A stretch of DNA of 64,000 bases from Flaviflexus salsibiostraticola (GTDB lineage Bacteria; Actinomycetota; Actinomycetes; Actinomycetales; Actinomycetaceae), in assembly GCF_003952265.1 (NCBI RefSeq), contig NZ_CP034438.1, forward strand, positions 620,001 to 684,000, read 5' to 3'. Numbering within the stretch: the first letter of the stretch is position 1; each line of letters starts with the position of its first letter. The notes beneath the pieces were generated by a model. The model was not told where the DNA came from and searched no databases. It worked only from the letters and a program-made list of their open reading frames with translations. Positions 17,519-28,260 of this stretch are shown in pieces. A program made the translations under genes and the position numbers.

Positions 17519-18243
17519 AGGTCGACCGATTTCATGAGGGCACCGAGCTCGCTGCCCCCGACGATACGCGTGCGGCCCGGCTTGAGCCTGCCGAGGGTGA
17601 TGGTGCCGAAGGAGGTCCGGACGAGCCGGACGACGGGAAGGCCCGCCGCCTCAAACATGCGGCGCACGACGCGGTTCGCGCCGGAATGCAGGGTGATCTC
17701 GACGATCGAGTTCGGCAGGCCCATCTCGATGATCTTGACCGCATCGGCCTTGACGAGGCCCTCCTCGAGGTTGACGCCGTTCTCGAGGGTGCGCTGAAGG
17801 GTGCGGTTGACCTGGCCCTCCACCGTGGCGACGTACGTCTTGGGCACCTCGTAGGACGGGTGGGTGAGACGGTGCGTGAGCTCGCCATCGTTCGAGAGAA
17901 GGATGAGGCCCTCGGTCTCCTGGTCAAGCCTGCCGACGTGGTAGAGGCGCTCGGTGCGGTCCTCGACGTACTGGGCCAGCGACGGCCTGCGCATGTCGTC
18001 CTCCATCGTCGAGACGACGCCGGCCGGCTTGTGCAGCGCAATCGTCACCTTCGACTCGTCGAACGTCACGCGCTCACCATCGACCCGGATCACCTGGCCG
18101 GGCATCACCCGGGTGCCGAGCCTCGTCACGGTCTTCCCGTCGACAGAGACGCGGCCCCGTTCAATCATCTCTTCGCAGGCGCGACGTGAACCCACGCCGG
18201 CATGCGCCATCGCCTTCTGCAGCCGCTCGCCCTGTTCGCTCAT
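17515..18243 (-). CDS. rluB: 23S rRNA pseudouridine synthase, RluB/RsuA family
   Basis: The 242-residue protein has an N-terminal S4 RNA-binding domain (about 1-60, with GSRRACEEMIERG) and then the RsuA-family catalytic domain with the active aspartate in GRLDQETEGL. RluB modifies U2605 of 23S rRNA in E. coli; the exact target here is inferred. It overlaps scpB by four bases (ATGA), and the order scpA-scpB-rluB is conserved widely. Confidence 0.93.
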   Translation of the reverse strand: MSEQGERLQKAMAHAGVGSRRACEEMIERGRVSVDGKTVTRLGTRVMPGQVIRVDGERVTFDESKVTIALHKPAGVVSTMEDDMRRPSLAQYVEDRTERLYHVGRLDQETEGLILLSNDGELTHRLTHPSYEVPKTYVATVEGQVNRTLQRTLENGVNLEEGLVKADAVKIIEMGLPNSIVEITLHSGANRVVRRMFEAAGLPVVRLVRTSFGTITLGRLKPGRTRIVGGSELGALMKSVDL

Positions 18244-18884
18244 CGTCGATCCTTCTCCATCTCATCCAGCTCATCGAGCTCTGGCAGGTGCGGGGCCGTC
18301 GGCGGCAGTTCCGCAAGCGACGTCATCCCCATTTTCTCAAGAAAATATCCAGTAGTACCATACAGGACGGCGCCACTGCCCTCCTGACCGGTGGGCTCGA
18401 TGAGGCCCCGGGTTGTGAGGGTCCGCACGACGCCGTCGACGTTGACGCCGCGGATCTCGGCGATCTGGGAGCGGGTGACGGGCTGGCGGTAGGCGATGAC
18501 GGCGAGAGTCTCGAGCGCGGGGCCCGAGAGGCGTGATGACTGTCCCCACGTGACAAATGCCGCAACGGCGTCCGCAAGCCGGGGCGAGGAGTAGATCCGC
18601 CACCCCTCCCCCGCCTCACGCAGCTCGAAACCGCGCCGTGTGCCCGTCTCGCCGCGATAGTCGGCCGCGAGCGCCCGCAGCTGACGATCAATCAGTGACT
18701 CGGGCACGCCGAGCACCTGGGACAGGTGCCGCGTGGAGACCGGCTCGGTCACGACCATGAGGATCGCCTCGAGGACCTCCCGCAGCTCTCCACTGGAGAC
18801 CTCCCCCGCCTCGAGGGGCGTGTCCTCGGAGGCGCCCGGGCGCCTCGCGTCGAGCTCGGCCTGGTCGAGGTTCACGCTGTCCAT
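18240..18884 (-). CDS. scpB: Segregation and condensation protein B
   Basis: The 214-residue protein consists mainly of two winged-helix domains: LREVLEAILMVVTEPVS near residue 33 and the ALETLAVIAYRQPVTRSQIAEIRG signature near residue 124, cited here by its AYRQPVTR core. With ScpA and SMC it forms the bacterial condensin that compacts and segregates chromosomes. It overlaps scpA by 13 bases and rluB by four, so the three are co-translated. Confidence 0.95.
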   Translation of the reverse strand: MDSVNLDQAELDARRPGASEDTPLEAGEVSSGELREVLEAILMVVTEPVSTRHLSQVLGVPESLIDRQLRALAADYRGETGTRRGFELREAGEGWRIYSSPRLADAVAAFVTWGQSSRLSGPALETLAVIAYRQPVTRSQIAEIRGVNVDGVVRTLTTRGLIEPTGQEGSGAVLYGTTGYFLEKMGMTSLAELPPTAPHLPELDELDEMEKDRR

Positions 18885-19636
18885 AGGACCTCCAGTTCTG
18901 ACAGTGCCGCGTCCTGGCGGATGTCGACAGACCTCTGTCTCAGCAGCTCGAGCACGGCGAGGAATCGGGCGACAACGGCGGCCGCGCTCGGAGCATCGTC
19001 GCAGAGCTCTCTGAAGGTGACGGCCCCCCGGCCGGCGAGCCGGACCCTGAGGACCTCGACCTGGGAGTCGACGGAGACGAGCGGGGCATGGAGATGGTCG
19101 AGGCGGATCTCGGGGGTCGACGTGTCGCGCTCGAGGGCGCGGCGCGCCAGGACCGCGAGCCCCTCCGGAGTGATCCGAAGGTCGATCTCGGGCATGAGGG
19201 CCGCGAACTCCTGCTCGAGCGGCACGTCGCGGGGCACCGCGAGGGAATTCTCCGCGAGCGTGCGGGTGATGAGGACCGCGAGGTCTTTGTAGGCCTTGTA
19301 CTGGAGGAGTTTCGCGAAGAGAAGATCGCGGGCCTCGAGCAGCTCAAGATCCTCGTCGTCGTCCTGCTCGCTCGGCAGGAGCCGGGCGGCCTTGAGTGCG
19401 AGGAGTGTCGAGGCGATGAGGAGGAACTCGCTCGCCTGCGAGAGGTCCATCTCCGCCCGCGCCCGGGCGTGGGCGAGGAACTCGTCGGTCACCTCGGCGA
19501 GTGCGACGTCGGTGATGTCGAGACGCCGCTTGGCGATGAGGGAGAGAAGAACGTCGAAGGGGCCGGAGAAGATGTCGAGGCTGACGTCGAATCCGAGGGT
19601 CCCCTCGGTCTCGAAGAGAGTCTCCTGTCTACGCAC
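18872..19636 (-). CDS. scpA: Segregation and condensation protein A
   Basis: I start this 254-residue protein at GTG 19636, which gives VRRQETLFETEGTLGF. The frame is open much further upstream, but there it only overlaps the parA-like gene. The kleisin signature is clear: DIFSGPFDVLLSLIAKRRLDI, cited by its FSGPFDVLL core, then a helical middle rich in acidic residues and a C-terminal winged helix (VTFRELCD). It bridges the SMC heads with ScpB. The start overlaps the preceding stop by eight bases. Confidence 0.94.
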   Translation of the reverse strand: MRRQETLFETEGTLGFDVSLDIFSGPFDVLLSLIAKRRLDITDVALAEVTDEFLAHARARAEMDLSQASEFLLIASTLLALKAARLLPSEQDDDEDLELLEARDLLFAKLLQYKAYKDLAVLITRTLAENSLAVPRDVPLEQEFAALMPEIDLRITPEGLAVLARRALERDTSTPEIRLDHLHAPLVSVDSQVEVLRVRLAGRGAVTFRELCDDAPSAAAVVARFLAVLELLRQRSVDIRQDAALSELEVLWTA

Positions 19637-20489
19637 TGTGGCCGCGGGCGATGACTTCACGGGCGAGCCGGCGGTAGGCGTGCGCGCCGGGGTGGGAGGG
19701 GGCGTACGACGTGATCGGCTCCGCCGCGATCGTCGCATCCGGGAACTTGACCGTGCGGGCGATCTTTGTGTTGAACACCTTGTCGCCGAAGCCCTCTTCG
19801 ACCGAGGCGATGACCTCGCGAGAGTGGAGGGTCCGCATGTCGACCATCGTGAGCAGCACACCGTCGAGGCGCAGCTTCGGGTTAAGGCGCTCGGTGACGC
19901 GTTCGATCTGTTCGACGAGGAGCGCGACGCCCCTCATGGCGAAGTATTCGGCCTCGAGGGGGATGAGGACGCCGTGGGCGGCCGTGAGCGCGTTGACGGT
20001 CAGCAGGCCGAGTGAGGGCTGGCAGTCGATGATGATGACGTCGTAGTCGTCCATGACGGGGCGCAGCACCCGGGCGAGCGTCTGCTCCCTGCCGACCTCC
20101 GTGACGAGCTGGATCTCCGCGGCCGACAGATCAATGTTCGCGGGTACGAGGTCGAGGCCGTCGACCGAGGTCTCGTGGATGATCTCGTCGATGTTCGGCT
20201 TGGCGGCGAGCAGTTCCGTGTAGATCGTGCGGTCGAGGCCGCGTGCGTTGATGCCGAGGCCGGCGGAGGCCGCCCCCTGCGGGTCGAAGTCGACGAGGAG
20301 GACCCGACGGCCATACTCAGCGAGCGCAGCCGCGAGATTGATGGACGTCGTCGTCTTGCCGACGCCGCCCTTCTGGTTGCACATGGCGATGATGCGGGCC
20401 GGCCCGTGCCCGTCCAAATCCGGCGGGTACGGGAAGTCGTCGCCGGTCGGGTCGCTGATGAGCGGAGGCTGCTTGGGGTTCTCGGTCAC
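19629..20489 (-). CDS. ParA-family ATPase (Soj-like)
   Basis: The 286-residue protein has the deviant Walker A KGGVGKTTT near residue 40, DFDPQGAAS (A') near 68, and the IIDCQPSLGLL Walker B region near 152. There is a roughly 30-residue disordered N terminus. No parB gene is adjacent. This copy is the one usually found between xerD and scpA in actinobacteria, distinct from the origin-linked parA. It probably helps position chromosomal or other cargo. A GTG start 17 bases after xerD suggests one operon. Confidence 0.9.
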   Translation of the reverse strand: MTENPKQPPLISDPTGDDFPYPPDLDGHGPARIIAMCNQKGGVGKTTTSINLAAALAEYGRRVLLVDFDPQGAASAGLGINARGLDRTIYTELLAAKPNIDEIIHETSVDGLDLVPANIDLSAAEIQLVTEVGREQTLARVLRPVMDDYDVIIIDCQPSLGLLTVNALTAAHGVLIPLEAEYFAMRGVALLVEQIERVTERLNPKLRLDGVLLTMVDMRTLHSREVIASVEEGFGDKVFNTKIARTVKFPDATIAAEPITSYAPSHPGAHAYRRLAREVIARGHSA

Positions 20490-20506
20490 CCCTCAACAAT
20501 AGCGAA

Positions 20507-21418
20507 TCAATCCCTGCTCCGTGCGCGAGGGTGTGAGATCGCGTATGTCTCGCGCAGAGTCTCGATGGTGACGGCCGTGTAGATCTGTGTGGTCGTCACG
20601 GAGGCGTGTCCGAGCAGCTCCTGGACGACACGGATGTCGGCGCCGCCCGACAGCAGATGCGTCGCGTAGGAGTGGCGGAGCGTGTGCGGGGAGATGTGCT
20701 CCTCGATGCCGGCACGGGCGGCGGCGTCCTGGATGACGGCCCACGCCGACTGGCGCGACAGGGGCCGGCCGAGAAGATTGAGGAAGAGACGGGGGGTGCC
20801 CCGGCCCTTCTGGCCGAGCGCGGGGCGCGCCCGCACGAGGTAGGCGCTCACCGCCTCGACCGCGTAGGAACCGAGGGGCACGATCCGCTCCTTATTGCCC
20901 TTGCCGAACAGACGGACCGAGCCGCCCTCTGTGTCGACGTCGTCGACGTCGAGGCTGAGCGCCTCGGTGATGCGGGCGCCGGTGCCATAGAGGAGCTCGA
21001 TGAGAGCGGCGTCCCGCGGACCGACCGGCGGGTCCTGTGCGCCTGCCGCCTCGATGAGTGCCGTCACCTGCTCGATCGTGATCGGCTTGGGCAGGCGCCT
21101 GTCCTGCTTTGGGAGGGTGAGGTCGCGGGCGGGACTGCTCTGCGTCCAACCCTCCGACGTGCAGAAGCGATGGAAGGAGCGGACGGCCGTCAGCGTCCGG
21201 GCGATCGAGGAGCGGGAGAGCCCCTCATCCGCCAAGAATTCGGAGAAACCCGCAGCATCGGCGGCGTCGATGTCGTCGAGGGCATCGATGCCGAGGGTCG
21301 ACAGGTAGGTGAGGTAGCGCTCGAGATCGCGCGAGTAGGCGCTCACCGTGTTGCGGGAGAGCGAGCGCTCGACGGCGATCCAATCGAGGTAGCCCGAGAT
21401 CGCCCGCTGGACCCTCAC
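20507..21418 (-). CDS. xerD: Tyrosine recombinase XerD
   Basis: The 303-residue recombinase has the SAM-like N-terminal domain and a catalytic domain with the expected R (GTGARITEAL), HTLRHSYATHLL, LGHASVTTT and the nucleophile in IYTAVT. The length and absence of an arm-binding domain fit XerD, which resolves chromosome dimers at dif with XerC, rather than a mobile-element integrase. It is embedded in a housekeeping run upstream of parA-scpAB. The GTG start overlaps the ctaB stop. Confidence 0.92.
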   Translation of the reverse strand: MRVQRAISGYLDWIAVERSLSRNTVSAYSRDLERYLTYLSTLGIDALDDIDAADAAGFSEFLADEGLSRSSIARTLTAVRSFHRFCTSEGWTQSSPARDLTLPKQDRRLPKPITIEQVTALIEAAGAQDPPVGPRDAALIELLYGTGARITEALSLDVDDVDTEGGSVRLFGKGNKERIVPLGSYAVEAVSAYLVRARPALGQKGRGTPRLFLNLLGRPLSRQSAWAVIQDAAARAGIEEHISPHTLRHSYATHLLSGGADIRVVQELLGHASVTTTQIYTAVTIETLRETYAISHPRARSRD

Positions 21419-22377
21419 ACGAGGAAGGGGTCGATCGCGATCGCGAGGAAGACGATCGCCAGGTAGTAGATCGAGCCGTGGAACACCTTCATCGCCTTCG
21501 GCCGGCCCAGCTCGGGCTGCCTCGTGTGGCGGTAGAGATCAATGCACGACCAGAGGAACCAGGCTCCCGAGGCGATCGCAGCGATCGAGTACAGCAGTCC
21601 CATTGAGGCGATGGGGATGAGCGCGAGCGTGGTGAGGACTGTGAGTCCGCCGTAGAGGACGATGCGGCGGCTGACTGTCACATCGTCGGCGACGGCGCCG
21701 AGCATGGGCACGCCCGCCCTGCGGTAGTCCTTCGCGAACTTCATCGACAGCGGCCAGTAGTGCGGCGGGGTCCAGAAGAAGATGATGAGGAAGAGAATGG
21801 CGGCCGGCCAGTCGAGTGTGCCCGTCTGTGCGGCCCACGCGATGAGGACCGGCATACAGCCCGCCGCGCCGCCCCAGATGATGTTCTGGTCCGTGCGGCG
21901 CTTGAGGATCATCGTATAGAGGACGACGTAGAGGAGGATCGCGACGGCGGCGAGCGCCCCGGCGAGCCAGTTCGTGAAGATCACGAAGCCGACGATCGAG
22001 AGGATGCCGATGGCGGTCGCGAAGATCGTGGCGCTGCGCGGCGAGATCTCGCCGGTGACGAGCGGACGCTGCTTCGTGCGGTTCATGACCGCGTCGATGT
22101 CCCGATCGAGCACCATGTTGTAGGCGTTGGCCGACCCGGCGGCGAGGTAGCCGAAGAGGACGCAGGAGACGAGGACCTGCCAACTCGGCCATCCGCCCGC
22201 TGCGAGGATGACGGTGGGGATCGTCGTCGTCAGCAGAAGCTCGATGATCCTCGGCTTCGTCAGGGCGACATACGCGGCGATCGTCGAGCGCCTCCCGCGA
22301 TGGGGATGGAGGGGCTGCGGAGTCGTCTCCTCCGATGCCGTTGCTGTCTCCAGGCTGGACGTCGACCGCTGACTCAC
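21415..22377 (-). CDS. ctaB: Protoheme IX farnesyltransferase (heme O synthase)
   Basis: The 320-residue membrane prenyltransferase has about eight hydrophobic segments. It carries the first aspartate-rich motif in NMVLDRDIDAVMNRTKQRPL (near residue 105, core DRDIDAVMNRT) and ADDVTVSRR-like loops later. It attaches a farnesyl group to heme b to make heme O for cytochrome oxidase. The N-terminal 25 residues are Thr/Ser-rich and cytoplasmic. The GTG start at 22377 has AAGGTGG upstream. It is divergent from tkt, an arrangement seen in many actinobacteria. Confidence 0.95.
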   Translation of the reverse strand: MSQRSTSSLETATASEETTPQPLHPHRGRRSTIAAYVALTKPRIIELLLTTTIPTVILAAGGWPSWQVLVSCVLFGYLAAGSANAYNMVLDRDIDAVMNRTKQRPLVTGEISPRSATIFATAIGILSIVGFVIFTNWLAGALAAVAILLYVVLYTMILKRRTDQNIIWGGAAGCMPVLIAWAAQTGTLDWPAAILFLIIFFWTPPHYWPLSMKFAKDYRRAGVPMLGAVADDVTVSRRIVLYGGLTVLTTLALIPIASMGLLYSIAAIASGAWFLWSCIDLYRHTRQPELGRPKAMKVFHGSIYYLAIVFLAIAIDPFLV

Positions 22378-22551
22378 TCAGACCACCTTTTCGCGAACAC
22401 TGGTGGCCCACTCTATCGCATGGGCGCCGCTTTCGGCCATATCAAGGAATGCGAGACCACGCCGGGACCTTCGACCCGTCTGCGGATCGTGAGGCCTGCC
22501 CCATTCGCCGAAATTTTCGAGATAGAAAGAAGGGCCCAGGCCGGGGCAGTC

Positions 22552-22557
22552 TAGACT
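22552..22557 (+). promoter_or_regulatory. Candidate -10 box TAGACT for tkt operon
   Basis: TAGACT lies 41 bases before the tkt GTG in the ctaB-tkt divergent gap (22378-22598). No convincing -35 box is visible, which is common in high-GC genomes. The rest of that gap holds nothing that I can identify. Confidence 0.3.
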
Positions 22558-22598
22558 GGAGTCAATCGCCCAACACGATCGCATCACTAGGAGTCATA

Positions 22599-24680
22599 GT
22601 GGATTCTCATACCTTTACCTGGACCGACCTCGATCAGCGAGCAGTCGATACTACGCGAGCCCTTGCTGCCGATGCGGTCCAGAAGGCCGGCAACGGCCAC
22701 CCGGGCACCGCCATCTCCCTGGCCCCCGCCGCCTACGTCCTGTTCAACAAGGTCATGCGCCACGATCCCGCCGAGCCCCGCTGGGTCGGCCGCGACCGCT
22801 TCATCATGTCGGCCGGTCACTCCTCCCTCACGCATTACAACCAGCTCTTCCTGACCGGCTACGGGCTCGAGGTTGAGGACATCGCGGCCCTGCGCTCCTG
22901 GGACTCGAAGACCCCCGGCCACCCCGAATACGGCCACACGGACGGCATCGAGATCACGACCGGCCCGCTCGGCCAGGGCCTCGCGTCCTCCGTCGGCTTC
23001 GCCTACGCCACCCGCCGCGAGCACGGCCTCTTCGACCCGGAGACCGCTCTCGGCGAGTCGCCGTTCGACCACTTCGTCTACGTCATCGCCGGCGACGGCG
23101 ACCTGCAGGAGGGCGTCACCTCTGAGGCCTCGTCGCTCGCGGGCACCCAGCGCCTGGGCAACCTCATCGTCATCTGGGACGACAACCGCATCTCGATCGA
23201 GGACGACACAAACATCGCCTTCAACGAGGACGTCCTCGCCCGCTACGCCGCGTACGGCTGGCACACCCAGCACGTCGACTGGACCAACGGCGGCGACTAC
23301 AAGGAGGACCCCGAGGCCCTCTACAACGCAATCCTCGAGGCTCAGAAGGTCACCGACAAGCCGTCGATGATCCGCCTCTCGACGATCATCGCCTGGCCCT
23401 CCCCGACCGCGCAGGGCACCGGCGCAGCACACGGCTCCGCACTCGGCGCCGACGAGATCAAGGGCCTCAAGGAGGCCATCGGCTTCGACGTCGACAAGGA
23501 CTTCCAGGTCGATGATGAGGTTCTCGCCTACACGCGTGAGAACGCCAAGACGCGTGCCGCCGAGGCCCGCCAGTCCTGGCAGCAGCGCTTCGACGCGTGG
23601 CGCGAGACCGCCGGCGAGCGCGGCGAGCTGTTCGACCGTCTCGTCAAGGGCGAGCTGCCCGCGGGCTGGGAGGACTCCCTGCCGGTGTTCGGCTCGGACA
23701 AGGCTCTCGCCACCCGCGCAGCATCGGGCGCCGTGCTCAACGCACTGGCCCCCGTCCTTCCCGAGCTGTGGGGCGGCTCCGCCGACCTCGCCGGCTCGAA
23801 CAACACGACGATGAAGGGCGAGGCCTCGTTCCTGCCCGAGGACCGTCAGTCCGAGATGTTCCCCGGCAACATCTTCGGCCGCACCCTCCACTTCGGCATC
23901 CGTGAGCACGCGATGGGAGCGATCCTCAACGGCATCGCCCTCCAGGGCATGACCCGCCCCTACGGCGGTACGTTCCTCGTCTTCTCCGACTACATGCGCC
24001 CCTCGGTCCGTCTCGCGGCCCTCATGGGAGCCCCGTCGACCTTCGTCTGGTCGCACGACTCCATCGGCGTCGGCGAGGACGGCCCCACGCACCAGCCGAT
24101 CGAGCACCTGTGGGCGCTCCGTGCGATCCCGGGTCTCGACGTCGTCCGCCCCGCGGACGCCAACGAGACGGCCTACGCGTGGCGCGGCATCATCGAGCGC
24201 AACGATCGTCCGGCCGGCCTCATCCTGTCCCGCCAGGGTCTGCCCGTCTACGACCGTGAGAAGTTCGGTTCAGCAGAGGGTGTCCTCAAGGGCGCCTACG
24301 TCCTGTCCGAGTCGCCGACGGGTTCCGTCGACGTCGTCCTCATCGCCACCGGCTCCGAGGTCCAGCTCGCCGTCAAGGCACAGGAGACCCTCGCGGCCGA
24401 TGGTGTCGGTGCGCGCGTCGTCTCGATGCCCTCGCTCGAGTGGTTCAACGAGCAGGACGCGGAGTACCGCAACTCGGTCATCCCGACCGACGTCAAGGCT
24501 CGCGTCTCGGTCGAGGCGGGCTCCACCTTCGGCTGGGCCGGCATCGTCGGCGACCACGGCCGCAGCGTCGGCATCGACCACTACGGTGCGTCGGCCGATG
24601 GCGCGCTCCTGTTCGAGAAGTTCAACATCACGGCCGAGGCCGTTGTCGAGGCCGCGCGCGAGTCGCTGGCCTCTCTCTGA
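22599..24680 (+). CDS. tkt: Transketolase
   Basis: The gene starts at GTG 22599 behind AGGAG and gives 693 residues, the usual length. The open frame extends to 22335, but those codons have no start with a binding site and read as junk. Landmarks are [13 protein letters not shown] near residue 27, the thiamine diphosphate site GDGDLQEG near 165, and [11 protein letters not shown] near 440. It moves two-carbon units between sugar phosphates in the non-oxidative pentose-phosphate pathway. It is the first gene of tkt-tal-zwf-opcA. Confidence 0.96.
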   Translation: MDSHTFTWTDLDQRAVDTTRALAADAVQKAGNGHPGTAISLAPAAYVLFNKVMRHDPAEPRWVGRDRFIMSAGHSSLTHYNQLFLTGYGLEVEDIAALRSWDSKTPGHPEYGHTDGIEITTGPLGQGLASSVGFAYATRREHGLFDPETALGESPFDHFVYVIAGDGDLQEGVTSEASSLAGTQRLGNLIVIWDDNRISIEDDTNIAFNEDVLARYAAYGWHTQHVDWTNGGDYKEDPEALYNAILEAQKVTDKPSMIRLSTIIAWPSPTAQGTGAAHGSALGADEIKGLKEAIGFDVDKDFQVDDEVLAYTRENAKTRAAEARQSWQQRFDAWRETAGERGELFDRLVKGELPAGWEDSLPVFGSDKALATRAASGAVLNALAPVLPELWGGSADLAGSNNTTMKGEASFLPEDRQSEMFPGNIFGRTLHFGIREHAMGAILNGIALQGMTRPYGGTFLVFSDYMRPSVRLAALMGAPSTFVWSHDSIGVGEDGPTHQPIEHLWALRAIPGLDVVRPADANETAYAWRGIIERNDRPAGLILSRQGLPVYDREKFGSAEGVLKGAYVLSESPTGSVDVVLIATGSEVQLAVKAQETLAADGVGARVVSMPSLEWFNEQDAEYRNSVIPTDVKARVSVEAGSTFGWAGIVGDHGRSVGIDHYGASADGALLFEKFNITAEAVVEAARESLASL

Positions 24681-24689
24681 GGAGGAACG

Positions 24690-25778
24690 ATGACCAACCT
24701 GAAGAAGCTCTCCGACGAGGGCGTCTCGATCTGGCTCGATGACCTGTCGAGGTCACGGCTGACGACCGGGAACCTCCAGTCGCTCATCGAAGAGAAGAGC
24801 GTCGTCGGCGTGACGACGAACCCGTCCATCTTCCAGGCCGCGATCTCCGCCGGCGACGGCTACGAGGAGCAGCTCGCCTCATTCGCGGGCGGCTCGGCGG
24901 AGAAGGCTGTCGAAGCGATGACGACGGACGACGTCCGCGCCGCCTGCGATCTGTTCGCCGAGATCTACTCGGCGACGGGCGGCGAGGACGGCCGGGTATC
25001 GATCGAGGTCGACCCGCGTCTCGCGCGGGAGACGGACGCGACGGTCGAACAGGCGAAGAGCCTGTGGGAGATCGTCGATCGTCCGAACGCCCTCATCAAG
25101 ATCCCGGCGACACCGGAGGGCCTGCCGGCGATCACGCAGACGATCGCCGCCGGCATCTCCGTCAACGTCACGCTCATCTTCTCGCTCGATCGCTACCGTG
25201 CGGTCGCCGAGGCCTACATCGATGGACTTGAGCAGGCCGCTGAAGCGGGCATCGACCTCAGCACCATCCACTCGGTCGCCTCCGTCTTCATCTCGCGCAT
25301 CGACGCGGAGGTCGACAAGAGGCTCGAGGAGGTCGGCGGCGATGCCCTCGACCTGCGCGGCAAGGTGGCACTCGCCAACGCTCGCCTCATGTTCGAGGCG
25401 TACGAGGAGATCTTCTCCTCGCCCCGCTTCACGCACCTCGCGGAGCAGGGCGCGAACAGGCAGCGTCCCCTGTGGGCGTCGACGGGAACGAAGAACCCCG
25501 ACTACTCCCCCACCCTCTACGTCGACGAGCTCGTGACCCGCGGCGTCGTCAACACCATGCCGGAGGCGACGCTCAACGCCGCCTTCGACGGTTCCGTCCT
25601 CCGGGGCGATACGGTCCGCGGCGGTTATGACGAGGCCCGAACGGTCCTCGCTGACCTCGCCCGGGCCGGCATCAGCCTGGCCGATGTGACCGATAAGCTC
25701 GAAGAGGAGGGCGTCGCCAAGTTCGAAGAGTCCTGGAACTCGCTTCTCGAGACCGTTAAGGACAAACTGGACTCGTGA
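24690..25778 (+). CDS. tal: Transaldolase
   Basis: The 362-residue protein contains the family segment [13 protein letters not shown] near residue 35 and the Schiff-base lysine in LIKIPAT near 132. [13 protein letters not shown] lies later. The length fits the actinobacterial TalB/Tal class. It exchanges dihydroxyacetone units between sedoheptulose-7-phosphate and glyceraldehyde-3-phosphate. The ATG follows GAGGAGGAACG, nine bases after tkt, and the stop overlaps zwf (GTGA). Confidence 0.96.
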   Translation: MTNLKKLSDEGVSIWLDDLSRSRLTTGNLQSLIEEKSVVGVTTNPSIFQAAISAGDGYEEQLASFAGGSAEKAVEAMTTDDVRAACDLFAEIYSATGGEDGRVSIEVDPRLARETDATVEQAKSLWEIVDRPNALIKIPATPEGLPAITQTIAAGISVNVTLIFSLDRYRAVAEAYIDGLEQAAEAGIDLSTIHSVASVFISRIDAEVDKRLEEVGGDALDLRGKVALANARLMFEAYEEIFSSPRFTHLAEQGANRQRPLWASTGTKNPDYSPTLYVDELVTRGVVNTMPEATLNAAFDGSVLRGDTVRGGYDEARTVLADLARAGISLADVTDKLEEEGVAKFEESWNSLLETVKDKLDS

Positions 25779-27283
25779 CCAATCCACTTCGGCACGCCGA
25801 AGATCGCCGACTGCCGAAGATCGCGGGGCCCTCGGGCCTCGTGCTCTTCGGCATCACCGGTGATCTCTCGCAGCGCAAAGTCCTGCCCGCACTCTATGAC
25901 CTCGCCTCACACGGGCTCCTGCCTCCCTCGTTCGCGATCACCGCGGTGGCGAGGAAGCTGCGGGAGCCGTTGGCCGACATCGTCGAACGGGCGGTGCGCG
26001 ACAACGCGCAGACGCCATTCAACGAGCGGGTCTTCGCCCAGTTCATCTCCGGCCTTGAGGCCGTTGAAGGGCAGTACGACGACCCGGACACGTTCAAGCG
26101 CCTCGCAGAGCGCCTGAGGTACCTCGACAGCCATCACGGCACGGGCGGCAACCACGCCTTCTACCTGGCGGTGCCCCCGGACCTCTTCGAGACGGTGCTG
26201 ACCCAGCTCGGCAGCGCGGGACTGGCAGACACGGCGGAGGGGTGGCGACGGGTCGTCATCGAGAAGCCGTTCGGGCACAACCTCGAGTCGTCGAGGGAGC
26301 TCAACGATCTTGTGACGAAGGTCTTCGATCCGAAGGATGTCTTCCGGATCGACCATTACCTCGGCAAGGAGACTGTCCAGAACCTCATGAGCCTGCGGTT
26401 CTCGAACGAGCTGTACGAGCCGCTGTGGAACTCCGACCACATCGACCACGTCCAGATCACGATGGCCGAGAACATCGGCATCGGCAGCCGCGCCGGCTAC
26501 TACGACGGTGTCGGGTCCGCGAAGGACGTCATCCAGAACCACCTCCTTCAGCTCCTTGCGCTGACGGCGATGGAGGAGCCGGTCACCTTCAGCCCGGACG
26601 ACCTGCGCCAGGAGAAGGAGAAGGTCCTCGCGGCCCTCGACTTCTTCGGTCCGATCGAGGAATCGGCCGTGCGGGCGCAGTACGCGGAGGGCTGGCAGGG
26701 CGGCAGGTTCGTCAAGGCCTACCTCGACGAGGACAACATCGACCCCGATTCGAAGACGGATACGTACGCCGCGCTGCGACTCGCCGTCCGGACGCGCCGC
26801 TGGAACGGGGTCCCGTTCTATGTCCGCACCGGCAAGCGCCTCGCACGCCGCGTCACCGAGATCGCGATCGTGTTCAAGAAGCCCAGCTTCCTCCCCTTTG
26901 AGCCGAGGGTCACCTCTGGCCAGGAGAACAACACGCTCGTCATCAGGATCCAGCCGGATGAAGGGGTGACCTTCAGGTTCGGGGTCAAGATCCCGGGCCA
27001 GACATTCAAGGTCCGCGACGTGACGATGGACTTCTCATACGGTCACGCCTTCACCGAATACACGCCTGAGGCCTACGAGCGCCTCATCCTCGACGTCCTG
27101 CTCGGCGAGCCTCCGCTGTTCCCTCAGCAGAAAGAGGTTGAGGAGTCGTGGAAGATCCTCGACAGGGCCTTCGCCCACTGGGACACGCTCGACACAATCG
27201 ACACCTACGCGCCCGGGTCGTGGGGCCCGGCATCGTCCGATGCGATGCTGGCCCGCGACGGCCGCACCTGGAGGAGGGCCTAG
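25775..27283 (+). CDS. zwf: Glucose-6-phosphate 1-dehydrogenase
   Basis: The 502-residue enzyme has the coenzyme-binding [15 protein letters not shown] near residue 28, IEKPFGHN near 165 and the substrate-binding signature RIDHYLGKE near 191. It performs the first oxidative pentose-phosphate step and makes NADPH. The GTG start overlaps the tal stop. The next gene encodes OpcA, its activator, starting directly after the stop, so the two products are made together. Confidence 0.97.
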   Translation: MTNPLRHAEDRRLPKIAGPSGLVLFGITGDLSQRKVLPALYDLASHGLLPPSFAITAVARKLREPLADIVERAVRDNAQTPFNERVFAQFISGLEAVEGQYDDPDTFKRLAERLRYLDSHHGTGGNHAFYLAVPPDLFETVLTQLGSAGLADTAEGWRRVVIEKPFGHNLESSRELNDLVTKVFDPKDVFRIDHYLGKETVQNLMSLRFSNELYEPLWNSDHIDHVQITMAENIGIGSRAGYYDGVGSAKDVIQNHLLQLLALTAMEEPVTFSPDDLRQEKEKVLAALDFFGPIEESAVRAQYAEGWQGGRFVKAYLDEDNIDPDSKTDTYAALRLAVRTRRWNGVPFYVRTGKRLARRVTEIAIVFKKPSFLPFEPRVTSGQENNTLVIRIQPDEGVTFRFGVKIPGQTFKVRDVTMDFSYGHAFTEYTPEAYERLILDVLLGEPPLFPQQKEVEESWKILDRAFAHWDTLDTIDTYAPGSWGPASSDAMLARDGRTWRRA

Positions 27284-28216
27284 ATGATCCTGCATCTGTC
27301 ATCGACCACGTCTGCCGATGTCGCAGCCGAGCTCGATTCCCTTCGGGATAAGTCCGGGTCCGTTGCGCTCGGCAAGGTCCTCACCCTCATCGTCGTCGCC
27401 CGCAACAACGAGTCGATCGAGGCCGCGCTCGATGCGGCGGATGGCGCCTCGCTCTCCCACCCCTGCCGCATCATCGCCTACCTGCCCGACCGCCAGCCGG
27501 ACGCACACGAGGCGACCCTGTCGGCTGAGCTCCGGGTAGGCGGCGAGGCAGGCGTCTCCGAGGTCATCATCCTCCGCCCCGAGGGCGGGGCCGGTATCGA
27601 GCCGGCCTCCCTGCTCCTTCCCCTCCTCCTGCCCGACACCCCGGTCGTCGTGTGGTGGAGCGAGGATGCGCCGGCGAACCCGGCGAAGGACCCGATCGGG
27701 CAGCTGGCCCAGCGGCGGATCTCGAACTCGATCGCCAACACGAACCCCGTTCCGGTGCTCAAGGAGCTGGCGAAGAACTACACGCCCGGCGACACGGACA
27801 TGAGCTGGGCGGGGTGCACGCTGTGGCGCGGCTACCTGGCAGCCATGCTCGACGAGCCGCCCTACGAGCCGGTCGAGGCCGTCGCCGTCCAGGGCTCACT
27901 CGAGCACGCGTCAACCTACCTCATCTCCGCATGGCTTGCCCTGCGCCTCGACGTGCCGGTCTCCATCAGCAACTCCGAGGGCTATGGGCTTGAGAAGGTG
28001 ACGATGAAGAGAGCCTCCGGCGATCTCATCCTGCACCGCAGGGTCGGCGAGACGACGGCCCTCCTCCAGCGGCCCGGCCGCCAGGATCAGCGGGTCAATC
28101 TTGAGACTCGCACCCAGGAGCATCGCCTCATCGAGGAGCTCCAGCGTCTCGACCCCGACGTCGCCTACGGCCACGTCCTCGAGGCAGTCGGCAGCGGCGT
28201 CATCGACGGCTGCTGA
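27284..28216 (+). CDS. opcA: Glucose-6-phosphate dehydrogenase assembly protein OpcA
   Basis: The 310-residue protein lies directly downstream of zwf with no spacer. It has the family features: a central acidic loop with VVWWSEDAP near residue 122, DPIGQLAQRRISNS, and a C-terminal half rich in short helices. OpcA is needed for assembly or redox activation of Zwf in actinobacteria and cyanobacteria. The 6-phosphogluconolactonase gene that often follows is not here; a terminator comes next. Confidence 0.93.
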   Translation: MILHLSSTTSADVAAELDSLRDKSGSVALGKVLTLIVVARNNESIEAALDAADGASLSHPCRIIAYLPDRQPDAHEATLSAELRVGGEAGVSEVIILRPEGGAGIEPASLLLPLLLPDTPVVVWWSEDAPANPAKDPIGQLAQRRISNSIANTNPVPVLKELAKNYTPGDTDMSWAGCTLWRGYLAAMLDEPPYEPVEAVAVQGSLEHASTYLISAWLALRLDVPVSISNSEGYGLEKVTMKRASGDLILHRRVGETTALLQRPGRQDQRVNLETRTQEHRLIEELQRLDPDVAYGHVLEAVGSGVIDGC

Positions 28217-28224
28217 CCAGACGT

Positions 28225-28260
28225 TCGGCGGCGGATGGGAGTGTTCCTGTCCGCCGCCGA
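28225..28260 (+). terminator. Hairpin terminator after opcA
   Basis: An 11-bp perfect stem, TCGGCGGCGGA with TCCGCCGCCGA, and a 14-base loop start nine bases after the opcA stop. There is no T tract, which is common in high-GC terminators. The remaining bases to 28453 hold no gene that I can support. Confidence 0.5.

Noticed and set aside
22587..24107. A 506-residue frame opposite transketolase
   Set aside because: It is antisense to tkt, rich in Val, Gly and Asp, with no motif or binding site.
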